Assembly: GCA_029857875.1 (NCBI GenBank)
Contig: JAOUGB010000205.1
Coordinates: forward strand, 1 to 5,281
Source of the DNA: Desulfobacteraceae bacterium
Lineage (GTDB): Bacteria > Desulfobacterota > Desulfobacteria > Desulfobacterales > UBA11574
DNA: 5,281 nt
Reading direction: 5' to 3'
A program made the translations under genes and the position numbers. The notes under the pieces were generated by a model. It had not been told where the DNA came from and did not search any database. It saw nothing but the letters and a program-made list of their open reading frames with translations. Positions within the stretch are counted from its first letter, which is position 1, and each line of letters opens with the position of its first letter. Positions 1-5,281 of this stretch are shown here, one piece after another.

Positions 1-405
1 CCGGATAAAAAAGATTTTATTATCAAAGACAAGAGGATATTTGCAGAAGGGGATGAGGCCCAACCGATCAAAGAAGAGAAGGAAAAGCCTTTGGATGAAT
101 CAACAGCTGAAGAATCCGAAGGTGCGGCGGCCCAAGAGCAAGAAAGAGCAGACTATCAACTTCCTGAAATAAACTTTGCGACCTTTATTTTTTCTTTGAA
201 TCATTCCGTGTTGGTACACCTGGGCATCATGGATGACCCGACCACCGGGAAAAAGGAAAAAAAACTACTGATTGCCAAACAGACCATAGATATTCTGGGC
301 ATGCTTGAAGAAAAAACCAAAGGAAATTTAACAGAAGATGAAGAGAAAATGCTTAAAAACATTCTCTATGATCTGCGGATGATATATATTAAAGAAAAGG
401 GATAG
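1..405 (+). CDS. DUF1844 family protein, 5' end cut by window edge
   Basis: The reading frame is open from the first base to the TAG at 403-405, giving 134 visible residues. The frame starts PDKKDFIIKDKRIFAEGDE, which resembles the usual extreme N-terminus of DUF1844 proteins (a K-D-R/K-x-F motif), so probably only a few codons are missing. A TTG at 91 could be taken as a start but would discard this conserved segment. Residues about 24-55 are charged, low-complexity linker. The conserved domain begins near INFATFIFSLNHSVLVHLG and continues through LLIAKQTIDILGMLEEKT to a helical C-terminus ending LRMIYIKEKG. It is a small soluble protein with no signal peptide or membrane segment visible. 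The family has no established biochemical function; the domain is mostly helical. It lies 12 nt upstream of ispE and is likely cotranscribed with it. The family assignment is from recognised sequence; the role is unknown. Confidence 0.85.
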   Translation, partial: PDKKDFIIKDKRIFAEGDEAQPIKEEKEKPLDESTAEESEGAAAQEQERADYQLPEINFATFIFSLNHSVLVHLGIMDDPTTGKKEKKLLIAKQTIDILGMLEEKTKGNLTEDEEKMLKNILYDLRMIYIKEKG

Positions 406-417
406 CATCCATAGTTT

Positions 418-1278
418 ATGAAAATATTTTCTCCCGCCAAAATAAACCTTTTTTTGAAGGTTTTAGGAAAAAGGTCAGACGGCTATCATGATCTGATTAC
501 CCTGATGTGCTGTATCGGACTTTACGATACGGTTTCACTAACCTTCGGTGTTAAGGATATCGCTGTTTCATGTCGTCATCCTGTTGTTCCGGAAGATGAC
601 ACAAACCTTGCCTTTGGTGCAGCACATCTATTCTTTAAGACGCTCAACAAAAATGAAGGCGTAAAAATTTCCATTCAGAAACAGATACCGGTTGCAGCAG
701 GTCTTGGCGGAGGAAGCAGTAATGCCGCCGCTGTTTTTTTAGGGTTAAACCGCTATTACGGTTATCCGTTTTCCACAGAAGAACTCATGTCCATGGGGCT
801 TTCCATAGGCGCCGATGTTCCCTTTTTTATTTTTCAAAGACCGGCAATCGCTTCCGGTATCGGTGAGAAACTGGAGGCTTACCAAAATCTTAAAAACCTA
901 AAGATATTATTGGTTTTCCCTGGGTTCAGTGTTTCAACAGCCGATGTTTATAAAAAACTGAATTTGGGATTGACAAAGTGTAAAAAAAACCTTAAAAGTT
1001 TCCTTTTGAATAAGCAACGTTTTGATCCAAGATGCCATTTATGCAATGATCTTGAAGCTGTTACGGCATCAGAGTATCCTGTTATAAAAACGATTAAAGA
1101 GGCGCTTTTAAGCCACGGAGCTTTGGGAGCTTTAATGACAGGAAGCGGGCCGACCATATTCGGCCTTTTTTCTGACTCAAATGCAGCCTCAAAAGCAAGT
1201 CAGTCGCTTTTTCGTATCCATAAATGGGAAATGCATCTTACAGATATGATCACACAGGATACAGGATACAAGATTTAG
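418..1278 (+). CDS. ispE: 4-diphosphocytidyl-2-C-methyl-D-erythritol kinase (IspE)
   Basis: Cytoplasmic GHMP-superfamily kinase that phosphorylates the 2-hydroxyl of CDP-methylerythritol with ATP, a step of the MEP pathway to IPP and DMAPP. The 286 residues match the family's usual length. Visible motifs: SPAKINLFLKV at 5-15 with the substrate-binding and catalytic Lys8; RSDGYHDL at 19-26; the ATP-binding glycine loop PVAAGLGGGSSNAAA at 91-105; SIGADVPFF at 129-137 with the probable catalytic base Asp132; and MTGSGPTIFGLF at 240-251 (GHMP motif 3). The ATG at 418 is the only reasonable start because an in-frame TAG lies at 412-414 and motif 1 begins at residue 5. No good Shine-Dalgarno is seen (only AAGGGAT about 15 nt upstream), so translation may be coupled to the DUF1844 gene ending 12 nt before. 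The last codons run through a tandem ACAGGAT repeat, so the tail (about DTGYKI) looks repeat-derived. Confidence 0.96.
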   Translation: MKIFSPAKINLFLKVLGKRSDGYHDLITLMCCIGLYDTVSLTFGVKDIAVSCRHPVVPEDDTNLAFGAAHLFFKTLNKNEGVKISIQKQIPVAAGLGGGSSNAAAVFLGLNRYYGYPFSTEELMSMGLSIGADVPFFIFQRPAIASGIGEKLEAYQNLKNLKILLVFPGFSVSTADVYKKLNLGLTKCKKNLKSFLLNKQRFDPRCHLCNDLEAVTASEYPVIKTIKEALLSHGALGALMTGSGPTIFGLFSDSNAASKASQSLFRIHKWEMHLTDMITQDTGYKI

Positions 1279-1329
1279 GATTCAGGCTTTAGGGGTCAGG
1301 GACCAGGGAGTTAAGATACTGGATGCAGG
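1254..1329 (+). repeat. degenerate short-repeat tract at ispE 3' end
   Basis: ACAGGAT occurs twice in exact tandem at 1254-1260 and 1261-1267. It is followed by degenerate relatives (TTAGGATTCAGG, TCAGGGACCAGGGA, GATACTGGATGCAGG) up to 1329. The tract overlaps the last eight codons of ispE and fills most of the spacer before the tRNA. Words of this kind recur between genes in many deltaproteobacterial genomes; that statement is from general knowledge and not from this window. No open reading frame or insertion-sequence end is seen in it. Confidence 0.55.
1315..1325 (+). repeat. direct repeat GATACTGGATG, copy 1
   Basis: An exact 11-nt copy of the word found again at 1515-1525, 200 nt downstream. 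This copy lies upstream of tRNA-Gln and leads into the left arm of a small inverted repeat (GATGCAGG). Likely a member of the degenerate repeat family in this spacer. Confidence 0.6.
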
Positions 1330-1365
1330 TATTATGCATCATCATGTATCCTGCATCTTCTTTTC
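1321..1365 (+). terminator. weak hairpin with T-rich tail before tRNA-Gln, possible ispE terminator
   Basis: GATGCAGG at 1322-1329 is exactly complementary to CCTGCATC at 1350-1357, and a G-T pair at 1321/1358 could extend the stem to nine pairs. The 20-nt loop is long. A T-rich stretch TTCTTTTC (1358-1365) follows directly and ends where the tRNA begins. This resembles a Rho-independent terminator for the DUF1844-ispE transcript but the loop length and interrupted T-run make it weak. It could instead be a processing signal or just repeat DNA. Confidence 0.3.
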
Positions 1366-1440
1366 TGGGGCGTCGTCAAGCGGTAAGACACAGGATTTTG
1401 GTTCCTGCATTCGGAGGTTCGAATCCTCCCGCCCCAGCCA
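1366..1440 (+). tRNA. tRNA-Gln(UUG)
   Basis: A complete 75-nt cloverleaf including encoded CCA. The acceptor stem TGGGGCG (1366-1372) pairs with CGCCCCA (1430-1436), followed by discriminator G and CCA. The D arm is GTC-AAGCGGTAA-GAC. The anticodon stem CAGGA/TCCTG encloses the loop TTTTGGT, putting anticodon TTG at 1398-1400, which reads CAA (and CAG by wobble). The T arm is GGAGG-TTCGAAT-CCTCC. The weak U1-A72 pair and G73 are known identity elements of glutamine tRNA. In many deltaproteobacteria lacking GlnRS this tRNA is charged through Glu-tRNA(Gln) amidation by GatCAB; neither gene is in view. The tRNA sits between ispE and prs and may be cut from a longer transcript, since no convincing own promoter was found. 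Confidence 0.97.
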
Positions 1441-1452
1441 CATTTTGTTCGT

Positions 1453-1480
1453 TTGAAAAATGTCCACATAATTTAATAAT
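1453..1480 (+). promoter_or_regulatory. candidate sigma70-type promoter for prs
   Basis: TTGAAA at 1453-1458 (five of six to TTGACA) and AATAAT at 1475-1480 (five of six to TATAAT) are separated by 16 nt in an AT-rich stretch just after tRNA-Gln. Transcription would start near 1487, leaving a leader of roughly 46 nt before the prs ATG. This is a consensus match by eye, with no experimental support. Confidence 0.4.
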
Positions 1481-1514
1481 AGGTTTCATTTTAAAGAAAA
1501 TGTAACGTGTAAGG

Positions 1515-1525
1515 GATACTGGATG
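1515..1525 (+). repeat. direct repeat GATACTGGATG, copy 2
   Basis: The second exact copy of the 11-nt word at 1315-1325. Its GGATG plus the next G (GGATGG, 1521-1526) lies seven nt before the prs ATG, so the repeat forms the purine-rich stretch that has to serve as the prs ribosome-binding site. Confidence 0.55.
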
Positions 1526-1533
1526 GTAATTAA

Positions 1534-2472
1534 ATGGATGATTTTATAGTATTTTCTGGAAATTCAAATCCGGAACTCGCCCAAAAAATATGTGATTATC
1601 TCGATGTTCCTCTTGGCGGAGAGAAGGTTAAAAGATTCAGTGACGGAGAGATTCAGATCGAAATCGATGAAAATGTGAGGTCTAGGGATGTTTTTATCAT
1701 CCAGTCTACCTGTTGCCCCGTGAACGAAAACTTGGTTGAGTTACTGCTGATGATCGATGCGCTAAAACGGGCTTCAGCAGCCAGCATCACAGCGGTTATT
1801 CCTTATTACGGTTATGCCCGCCAGGACAAGAAGGTCGCCCCACGTGTTCCTATCAGCGCAAAACTGGTGGCGGATATGCTGACGGTCGCCGGTGCTACCA
1901 GAATTATTACAATGGATCTTCATGCAGGGCAAATTCAGGGCTTTTTTGACATTCCGGTGGACAATCTCTTTGCTGCCGCAGTTCTTATCGATTATATCAG
2001 GAAAAATTTTAATAAAGACCTTGTAATCGTTTCCCCGGATGCAGGCGGTGTTGAAAGGGCCAGAGCCTTTGCAAAACGCCTTAACGCCGGACTGGCTATC
2101 ATTGACAAACGTCGGGAAGCGCCCAATAAGGCCAAGGCTATGGCCGTCATTGGCGATGTTACCGGAAAGACAGTGGTTATTCTTGACGATATGGTCGATA
2201 CCGCCGGTACGTTGATTGAAGCCGTAGAAGCGATTATGAGAAATGGTGCCAAAGAGGTCCATGCCTCTTGTGCACATCCGGTTTTGTCAGGTCCATCCAT
2301 TGAAAGGATTGAGGCGTCACCGCTGAAAACGTTGGTTGTTACAGACACTATTCCGTTGAGACAAAATGCCAAGACCTGTAATAAAATAAAGGTACTTACC
2401 ATTTCCGAACTGATTGGCGAAGCGATTATCCGCAGTTTTAGAGGTGATTCGGTGACTTCTCTCTTTGTATAA
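1534..2472 (+). CDS. prs: ribose-phosphate pyrophosphokinase (PRPP synthetase, class I)
   Basis: Transfers pyrophosphate from ATP to ribose 5-phosphate, giving PRPP and AMP; PRPP feeds purine, pyrimidine, NAD, His and Trp synthesis. The 312 residues are the normal length for the Mg2+- and phosphate-dependent class I enzyme, which forms cytoplasmic hexamers. Visible motifs: FSDGEI at 35-40 and ARQDKK at 95-100 (ATP contacts); [19 protein letters not shown] at 127-145 with the metal-binding His130; [18 protein letters not shown] at 166-183; the flexible catalytic loop [10 protein letters not shown] at 191-200 with Lys192 and Arg194; and the PRPP-binding loop [13 protein letters not shown] at 214-226. 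All expected catalytic residues are present. The ATG at 1534 is preferred because the protein begins directly with the usual [13 protein letters not shown] strand. The Shine-Dalgarno GGATGG is weak. Upstream tRNA-Gln and ispE and downstream rplY and pth form a common bacterial neighbourhood. Confidence 0.98.
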   Translation: MDDFIVFSGNSNPELAQKICDYLDVPLGGEKVKRFSDGEIQIEIDENVRSRDVFIIQSTCCPVNENLVELLLMIDALKRASAASITAVIPYYGYARQDKKVAPRVPISAKLVADMLTVAGATRIITMDLHAGQIQGFFDIPVDNLFAAAVLIDYIRKNFNKDLVIVSPDAGGVERARAFAKRLNAGLAIIDKRREAPNKAKAMAVIGDVTGKTVVILDDMVDTAGTLIEAVEAIMRNGAKEVHASCAHPVLSGPSIERIEASPLKTLVVTDTIPLRQNAKTCNKIKVLTISELIGEAIIRSFRGDSVTSLFV

Positions 2473-2474
2473 AA

Positions 2475-2565
2475 CCTAAACCGAGCGTTTCAAATAGTGA
2501 TAGGGACATAAAAAATAATAATTATAGATAAATAAATAATCGCTCATTTTAGGTAAAAGTTTTTT
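2475..2565 (+). promoter_or_regulatory. long interrupted inverted repeat plus T6 in the rplY leader
   Basis: CCTAAACCGAGCG at 2475-2487 is complementary at 11 of 13 positions to CGCTCATTTTAGG at 2541-2553; the two mismatches are adjacent, giving stems of five and six pairs. The arms enclose 53 nt that are nearly all A and T from 2508 to 2540. Six T residues follow at 2560-2565, immediately before the Shine-Dalgarno. TAAAAAA at 2509-2515 inside the loop is complementary to TTTTTTA at 2560-2566. The element may be a prs terminator or attenuator, or an mRNA leader controlling L25 synthesis. The pairing is seen directly; any function is inference. Confidence 0.4.
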
Positions 2566-2586
2566 AAGGAGGATGAATATATTTTG
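2566..2586 (+). promoter_or_regulatory. strong Shine-Dalgarno deciding the rplY TTG start
   Basis: AAGGAGG at 2566-2572 is a near-perfect ribosome-binding site, and the TTG at 2584 follows after 11 nt. Read upstream in the rplY frame, there is a stop (TAA, 2554-2556) and no ATG or GTG between it and 2584. An ATG at 2573 touches the Shine-Dalgarno but is in another frame and reads only MNIFWI before stopping at 2591-2593. Thus TTG is the best start for rplY despite the longish spacing. Confidence 0.65.
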
Positions 2587-3240
2587 GATTTAATAGAGCT
2601 AAAAACAAAAATAAGAACCACAACCGGTAATGGTCCTGCACGAAGACTCAGAATGTCAGGACAGATTCCAGCCGTGCTTTATGGTCAGAAAACAGAACCT
2701 GTTCTGCTTTCTGTGAACAAAAGTGATCTCGAGATGGTTTTTAAGAAAGGCGGGATAGGCCAGGTTATTTTGAACCTTGTCATTCAAAAGAACGGCGAAA
2801 CAACGACCAGGCCTGCAATGATAAAGGAGCTTCAGACCCATCCGCTTTCCCGAAATTTCATACATATCGACTTCTACGAAATCAAAATGGATCAAAAGAT
2901 CACAGCTAAAATTCCTGTTGTAACGACAGGAACGGCAAAAGGCGTAGAGCTTGGCGGTATTCTTCAGATCATAAGGCGTGAACTCGAAGTGGAATGTCTA
3001 CCCTTAGCAGTGCCGGAGTCCATTGAGATTGATATTAGCGATCTAGATATCGGAGATTCCATCCATGTGGGAAAAATCCGCCTTGAAGGTGAAATTGAGT
3101 TTCTAGAAGATGATAACTATACGGTGGTAACAGTACTCAGTCCGAAGATGGAAGAAGAACCGGAAGAGGAAGAGGAGGCCGAAGAGGAAGAAGCTGAAAA
3201 AGAAGATAAAGAAACACCCGAAGCTGGTGGCGAAGAATAG
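2584..3240 (+). CDS. rplY: 50S ribosomal protein L25 (general stress protein Ctc type)
   Basis: Ribosomal large-subunit protein that binds 5S rRNA. The 218-residue form is the two-domain Ctc/TL5 type, not the short L25 of about 95 residues. The N-terminal 5S-binding beta-barrel covers about 1-98, with GNGPARRLRMSGQIPAVLYG at 15-34 and KELQTHPLSRNFIHIDFYEI at 81-100. The C-terminal TL5 domain covers about 101-188 (KITAKIPVVTTGTAKGVELGG, then LEVECLPLAVPESIEIDISDLDIGDSIHV). The last 30 residues from about 189 are a Glu-rich acidic tail, probably disordered, encoded by an almost all-purine tract. Such tails are common in deltaproteobacterial L25. The start is TTG after a strong AAGGAGG; the next in-frame ATG (codon 24) would cut into the conserved domain. 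It is followed 18 nt later by pth, a pairing seen in many bacteria. Confidence 0.96.
   Translation: MDLIELKTKIRTTTGNGPARRLRMSGQIPAVLYGQKTEPVLLSVNKSDLEMVFKKGGIGQVILNLVIQKNGETTTRPAMIKELQTHPLSRNFIHIDFYEIKMDQKITAKIPVVTTGTAKGVELGGILQIIRRELEVECLPLAVPESIEIDISDLDIGDSIHVGKIRLEGEIEFLEDDNYTVVTVLSPKMEEEPEEEEEAEEEEAEKEDKETPEAGGEE
3146..3235 (+). repeat. purine-rich low-complexity tract coding the L25 acidic tail
   Basis: Runs of GAA, GAG and GAAGA dominate; 3162-3178 is 17 uninterrupted purines including GGAGG-like words. The tract codes for the Glu-rich C-terminus of L25. It is coding low-complexity sequence, not a mobile repeat. Confidence 0.6.
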
Positions 3241-3258
3241 TTTTTACAGGTATTGTTT

Positions 3259-3855
3259 ATGCCGCAAAGACGATTACGCTTGGTGGTTGGACTGGGGAAT
3301 CCCGGCGAGACCTATTCCAAAACACGTCACAATGCCGGTTTTATGGTTGTGGATAAAGTTTCAGACGCTTTCTCTATTGCCCTCGAAAAACAAAAGTTTG
3401 ACACCCGATTCGGCATCGGATCGGTCAATGGTGTAAAGGTTGTCCTGGCTAAGCCCATGGCTTATATGAACAGAAGCGGGCCCCAGGTTCAGAACATTGC
3501 AGGATATTTTAGGATATTATGTGAGGACATGTTGGTCGTTCACGACGACATCGACCTTGCTTTTGGAAGATTAAAAATAAAAGAGAAAGGAGGGGATGGG
3601 GGACACAAAGGTGTAAGATCAATCATAGATGCCTTTGGCGGAGGTAATTTTGTACGTCTTCGTATTGGCGTCGGGCGACCTGGAGTTGGTGGAAATGCTG
3701 CTGATTATGTTCTGGGAAAATTTACTTTGGAAGAAAAAAAGGTTTTAAGCCAGATCATTACCGCGGCCCGGGATGCTGTTGTTACTATCCTTTGTAAGGG
3801 TACAAAGGAAGGGATGGACAGATTCAACAACAAGAGAATTGTAATTTTAAGCTAA
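3259..3855 (+). CDS. pth: peptidyl-tRNA hydrolase
   Basis: Cleaves the ester bond of peptidyl-tRNA released early from ribosomes, recycling tRNA in the cytoplasm. The 198 residues fit the bacterial Pth family (about 190). Visible motifs: [19 protein letters not shown] at 10-28 with Asn14 and the catalytic His24; [10 protein letters not shown] at 65-74 with Asn71; VVHDDIDL at 93-100 with Asp96; [10 protein letters not shown] at 114-123; and [11 protein letters not shown] at 131-141. His116 matches E. coli His113, but the next residue is Lys117 where E. coli has the substrate-contacting Asn114. I chose the ATG at 3259 because ACAGG (3246-3250) lies eight nt before it; a TTG at 3253, two codons upstream in frame, has only two nt of spacing and is less likely. 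It sits 18 nt after rplY and 20 nt before hppA, suggesting one transcript. Confidence 0.96.
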   Translation: MPQRRLRLVVGLGNPGETYSKTRHNAGFMVVDKVSDAFSIALEKQKFDTRFGIGSVNGVKVVLAKPMAYMNRSGPQVQNIAGYFRILCEDMLVVHDDIDLAFGRLKIKEKGGDGGHKGVRSIIDAFGGGNFVRLRIGVGRPGVGGNAADYVLGKFTLEEKKVLSQIITAARDAVVTILCKGTKEGMDRFNNKRIVILS

Positions 3856-3875
3856 ATATTTCAGATGGAGGGAAA

Positions 3876-5281
3876 ATGGAATCTGTATTAAACAATTTAC
3901 CGTTGTTTTGCACGCTGGTCGGCGCTGTGGGAGTACTTTTTGCGATTATGCTGGCCGGAGTTGTCAAAAAAGCGCCTGCCGGAAATGAAAAGATGCAGGA
4001 AATTGCCGGTGCAATCAAAGAAGGCGCAATTGCATATCTGAACCGCCAGCTCAAAAGTATGGGTACTGCCGGTATCGTTATTTTTATTGTCATCTTTGTC
4101 ACTCTAGGGGCAAAGACCGCCATTGGATTTCTGATCGGTGCAACGGCATCATTTTGTGCAGGGTATATCGGTATGCGGGTGTCGGTAATCGCCAATGTCA
4201 GAACAGCAGAGGCTTCAAAAAAAGGGCTTGCGGCCGGACTTTCTATGGCCTTTAAAGGCGGTGCTGTTACCGGTATGATAGTGGCCGGTCTGGCACTAAC
4301 AGCCGTAGCCGGGTACTATACCGTAACCCATGACATTATTGCCCTGGTAGCCCTTGGTTTTGGTGGCAGCCTGATCTCGATTTTCGCAAGGCTGGGCGGC
4401 GGCATCTTCACAAAGGGCGCCGATGTTGGCGCAGACCTGGTCGGTAAGGTTGAGGCCGGTATCCCTGAAGACGACCCCAGAAACCCGGCTACGATTGCGG
4501 ACAATGTTGGAGACAATGTGGGTGACTGCGCCGGTATGGCCGCCGACCTTTTTGAGACCTATGCAGTTACGGCGGTTGCCGCCATGCTGATCGGTCATCT
4601 TCTTTTCCCGAAAAACCTCATGGCAGCAGAATTCCCGCTGGTGCTCGGTGCTATCTCAATCATCGCTTCCATGATCGCTGTTTTCTTTGTGAGACTCGGA
4701 AAAGGCGAATATATCATGGGTGCATTGTACAAGGGGATGTTCGGCGCTGCCATCATAGCGGCTATCGCGTTCTATTATGCCACCCAAAAGTTCATGGGCG
4801 GCTTGGGCGATATTTCCGCCATGAATATTTACTATTGCACACTTATCGGGCTTATTCTTACCGTTGTCATTGTTATCATCACCGAATACTATACAGGCAT
4901 TTATTCTCCGGTTAAACAGATTGCACAGGCATCTACCACCGGTCACGGCACAAATATCATTGCCGGTCTTGGGGTGAGCATGCAGGCCACAGCTGCTCCG
5001 GTTCTTGCCATCTGTCTGGCGATTTATATGGCGCATCACTTTGCCGGCCTATATGGAATTGCCATGGCAGCCATGTCCATGCTTTCCATGACCGGAATGG
5101 TGATTGCCATTGATGCTTACGGGCCGATTACCGACAATGCCGGTGGAATTGCCGAGATGGCTGAAATGGATGAGAGCGTCCGGGCCGTGACCGATCCGCT
5201 GGATGCCGTGGGAAATACCACCAAGGCAGTGACTAAAGGGTATGCCATCGGATCAGCCGGTCTGGCGGCTCTGGTTCTGTT
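3876..5281 (+). CDS. hppA: membrane-integral pyrophosphatase, K+-independent H+-pumping type, 3' end cut
   Basis: Inner-membrane enzyme that couples hydrolysis of pyrophosphate to proton export. The frame is open from ATG 3876 to the window end, 468 full codons, roughly two thirds of a family protein (about 660-770 residues). An N-terminal helix near residues 10-31 and many further hydrophobic segments are visible. The catalytic motif [19 protein letters not shown] is at 183-201, continuing as [19 protein letters not shown] at 203-221. The second substrate and metal-binding motif [18 protein letters not shown] is at 413-430. Near the edge, [17 protein letters not shown] carries Lys450 and Thr453, the pair that marks K+-independent pumps; K+-dependent forms have Ala at the Lys position. 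GGAGG at 3867-3871 gives the ribosome-binding site, with a short spacer. Codon use is visibly richer in GCC, GGC and GGT than in ispE, which may simply reflect high expression. It lies 20 nt after pth and is probably cotranscribed. Confidence 0.96.
   Translation, partial: MESVLNNLPLFCTLVGAVGVLFAIMLAGVVKKAPAGNEKMQEIAGAIKEGAIAYLNRQLKSMGTAGIVIFIVIFVTLGAKTAIGFLIGATASFCAGYIGMRVSVIANVRTAEASKKGLAAGLSMAFKGGAVTGMIVAGLALTAVAGYYTVTHDIIALVALGFGGSLISIFARLGGGIFTKGADVGADLVGKVEAGIPEDDPRNPATIADNVGDNVGDCAGMAADLFETYAVTAVAAMLIGHLLFPKNLMAAEFPLVLGAISIIASMIAVFFVRLGKGEYIMGALYKGMFGAAIIAAIAFYYATQKFMGGLGDISAMNIYYCTLIGLILTVVIVIITEYYTGIYSPVKQIAQASTTGHGTNIIAGLGVSMQATAAPVLAICLAIYMAHHFAGLYGIAMAAMSMLSMTGMVIAIDAYGPITDNAGGIAEMAEMDESVRAVTDPLDAVGNTTKAVTKGYAIGSAGLAALVL

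Noticed and set aside
91..405. TTG at 91 as the start of the DUF1844 gene
   Set aside because: The frame is open upstream to base 1 and that part carries the family-like KDFIIKDKRIF segment, so the gene starts left of the window.
1289..1320. Possible promoter for tRNA-Gln (TTAGGG and TAAGAT)
   Set aside because: The -35 match is poor and the -10 only four of six; in repeat DNA such matches occur easily.
1440..1463. Inverted repeat ACATTTT/AAAATGT just after tRNA-Gln, considered as its terminator
   Set aside because: Only seven pairs, nearly all A-T, with no T-run after the right arm; it overlaps the candidate prs -35 box. Too weak to call.
1323..1505. Open frame of 60 codons on the + strand
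   Set aside because: It runs straight through the tRNA-Gln gene and repeat DNA, has no recognisable domain, and is not a plausible gene.
1774..2402. Minus-strand open frames opposite prs
   Set aside because: They lie wholly inside the well-supported prs gene and have no family resemblance; antisense shadows.
2488..2540. Separate promoter for rplY in the AT-rich leader
   Set aside because: Several -10-like words exist (TATAGA, AATAAT) but none has a credible -35 box at 16-18 nt; AT richness alone makes them.
3227..3436. Open frame of 69 codons overlapping the rplY end and pth start
   Set aside because: It is the shifted frame of pth ([18 protein letters not shown] mirrors the [17 protein letters not shown] region), so a shadow.
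4296..5039. Minus-strand open frames opposite hppA
   Set aside because: The + strand frame carries the full set of pyrophosphatase motifs without a stop; the minus frames are shadows.

Overview
The window reads as an ordinary housekeeping segment of a bacterial chromosome. It was most likely taken from a sulfate-reducing deltaproteobacterium (Desulfobacterota, Desulfobacterales-like). This placement is inferred from gene order and protein style: a DUF1844 protein, ispE, tRNA-Gln, prs, a long acidic-tailed L25 (Ctc type), pth, and a membrane pyrophosphatase. Intergenic DNA rich in degenerate GGATAC/TGGATG/CAGG words, which I associate with these genomes, points the same way. No 16S or other decisive marker is present, so the genus is open.

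Layout, all genes on the + strand. 1-405: 3' part of a DUF1844 gene that runs off the left edge. 418-1278: ispE, 12 nt downstream. 1279-1365: degenerate short repeats and a weak hairpin. 1366-1440: complete tRNA-Gln(UUG) with encoded CCA. 1441-1533: AT-rich spacer with a candidate sigma70-type promoter. 1534-2472: prs. 2473-2583: AT-rich leader with a long interrupted inverted repeat, a T6 run and a strong Shine-Dalgarno. 2584-3240: rplY/ctc with a TTG start. 3259-3855: pth. 3876 to the right edge: hppA, the first 468 codons of a membrane-integral pyrophosphatase, cut by the window end.

How the genes fit together: IspE serves isoprenoid synthesis (MEP pathway). Prs makes PRPP for nucleotide, His and Trp synthesis. 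tRNA-Gln, L25 and peptidyl-tRNA hydrolase serve translation. Many of these routes release pyrophosphate elsewhere, and the HppA-type pump can conserve its energy as an ion gradient. The HppA motif [17 protein letters not shown], with Lys450 and Thr453, marks it as the K+-independent, proton-pumping class. rplY-pth-hppA gaps are only 18 and 20 nt, so these three are probably cotranscribed; prs may join through the 111-nt leader or be separated by it.

I found no mobile element, CRISPR array, defence system or clearly novel system. The items most worth a second look are the structured rplY leader, the repeat words flanking the tRNA and running into the ispE 3' end, a Lys in place of the usual Asn next to the active-site His of Pth, and the K+-independence signature of HppA.
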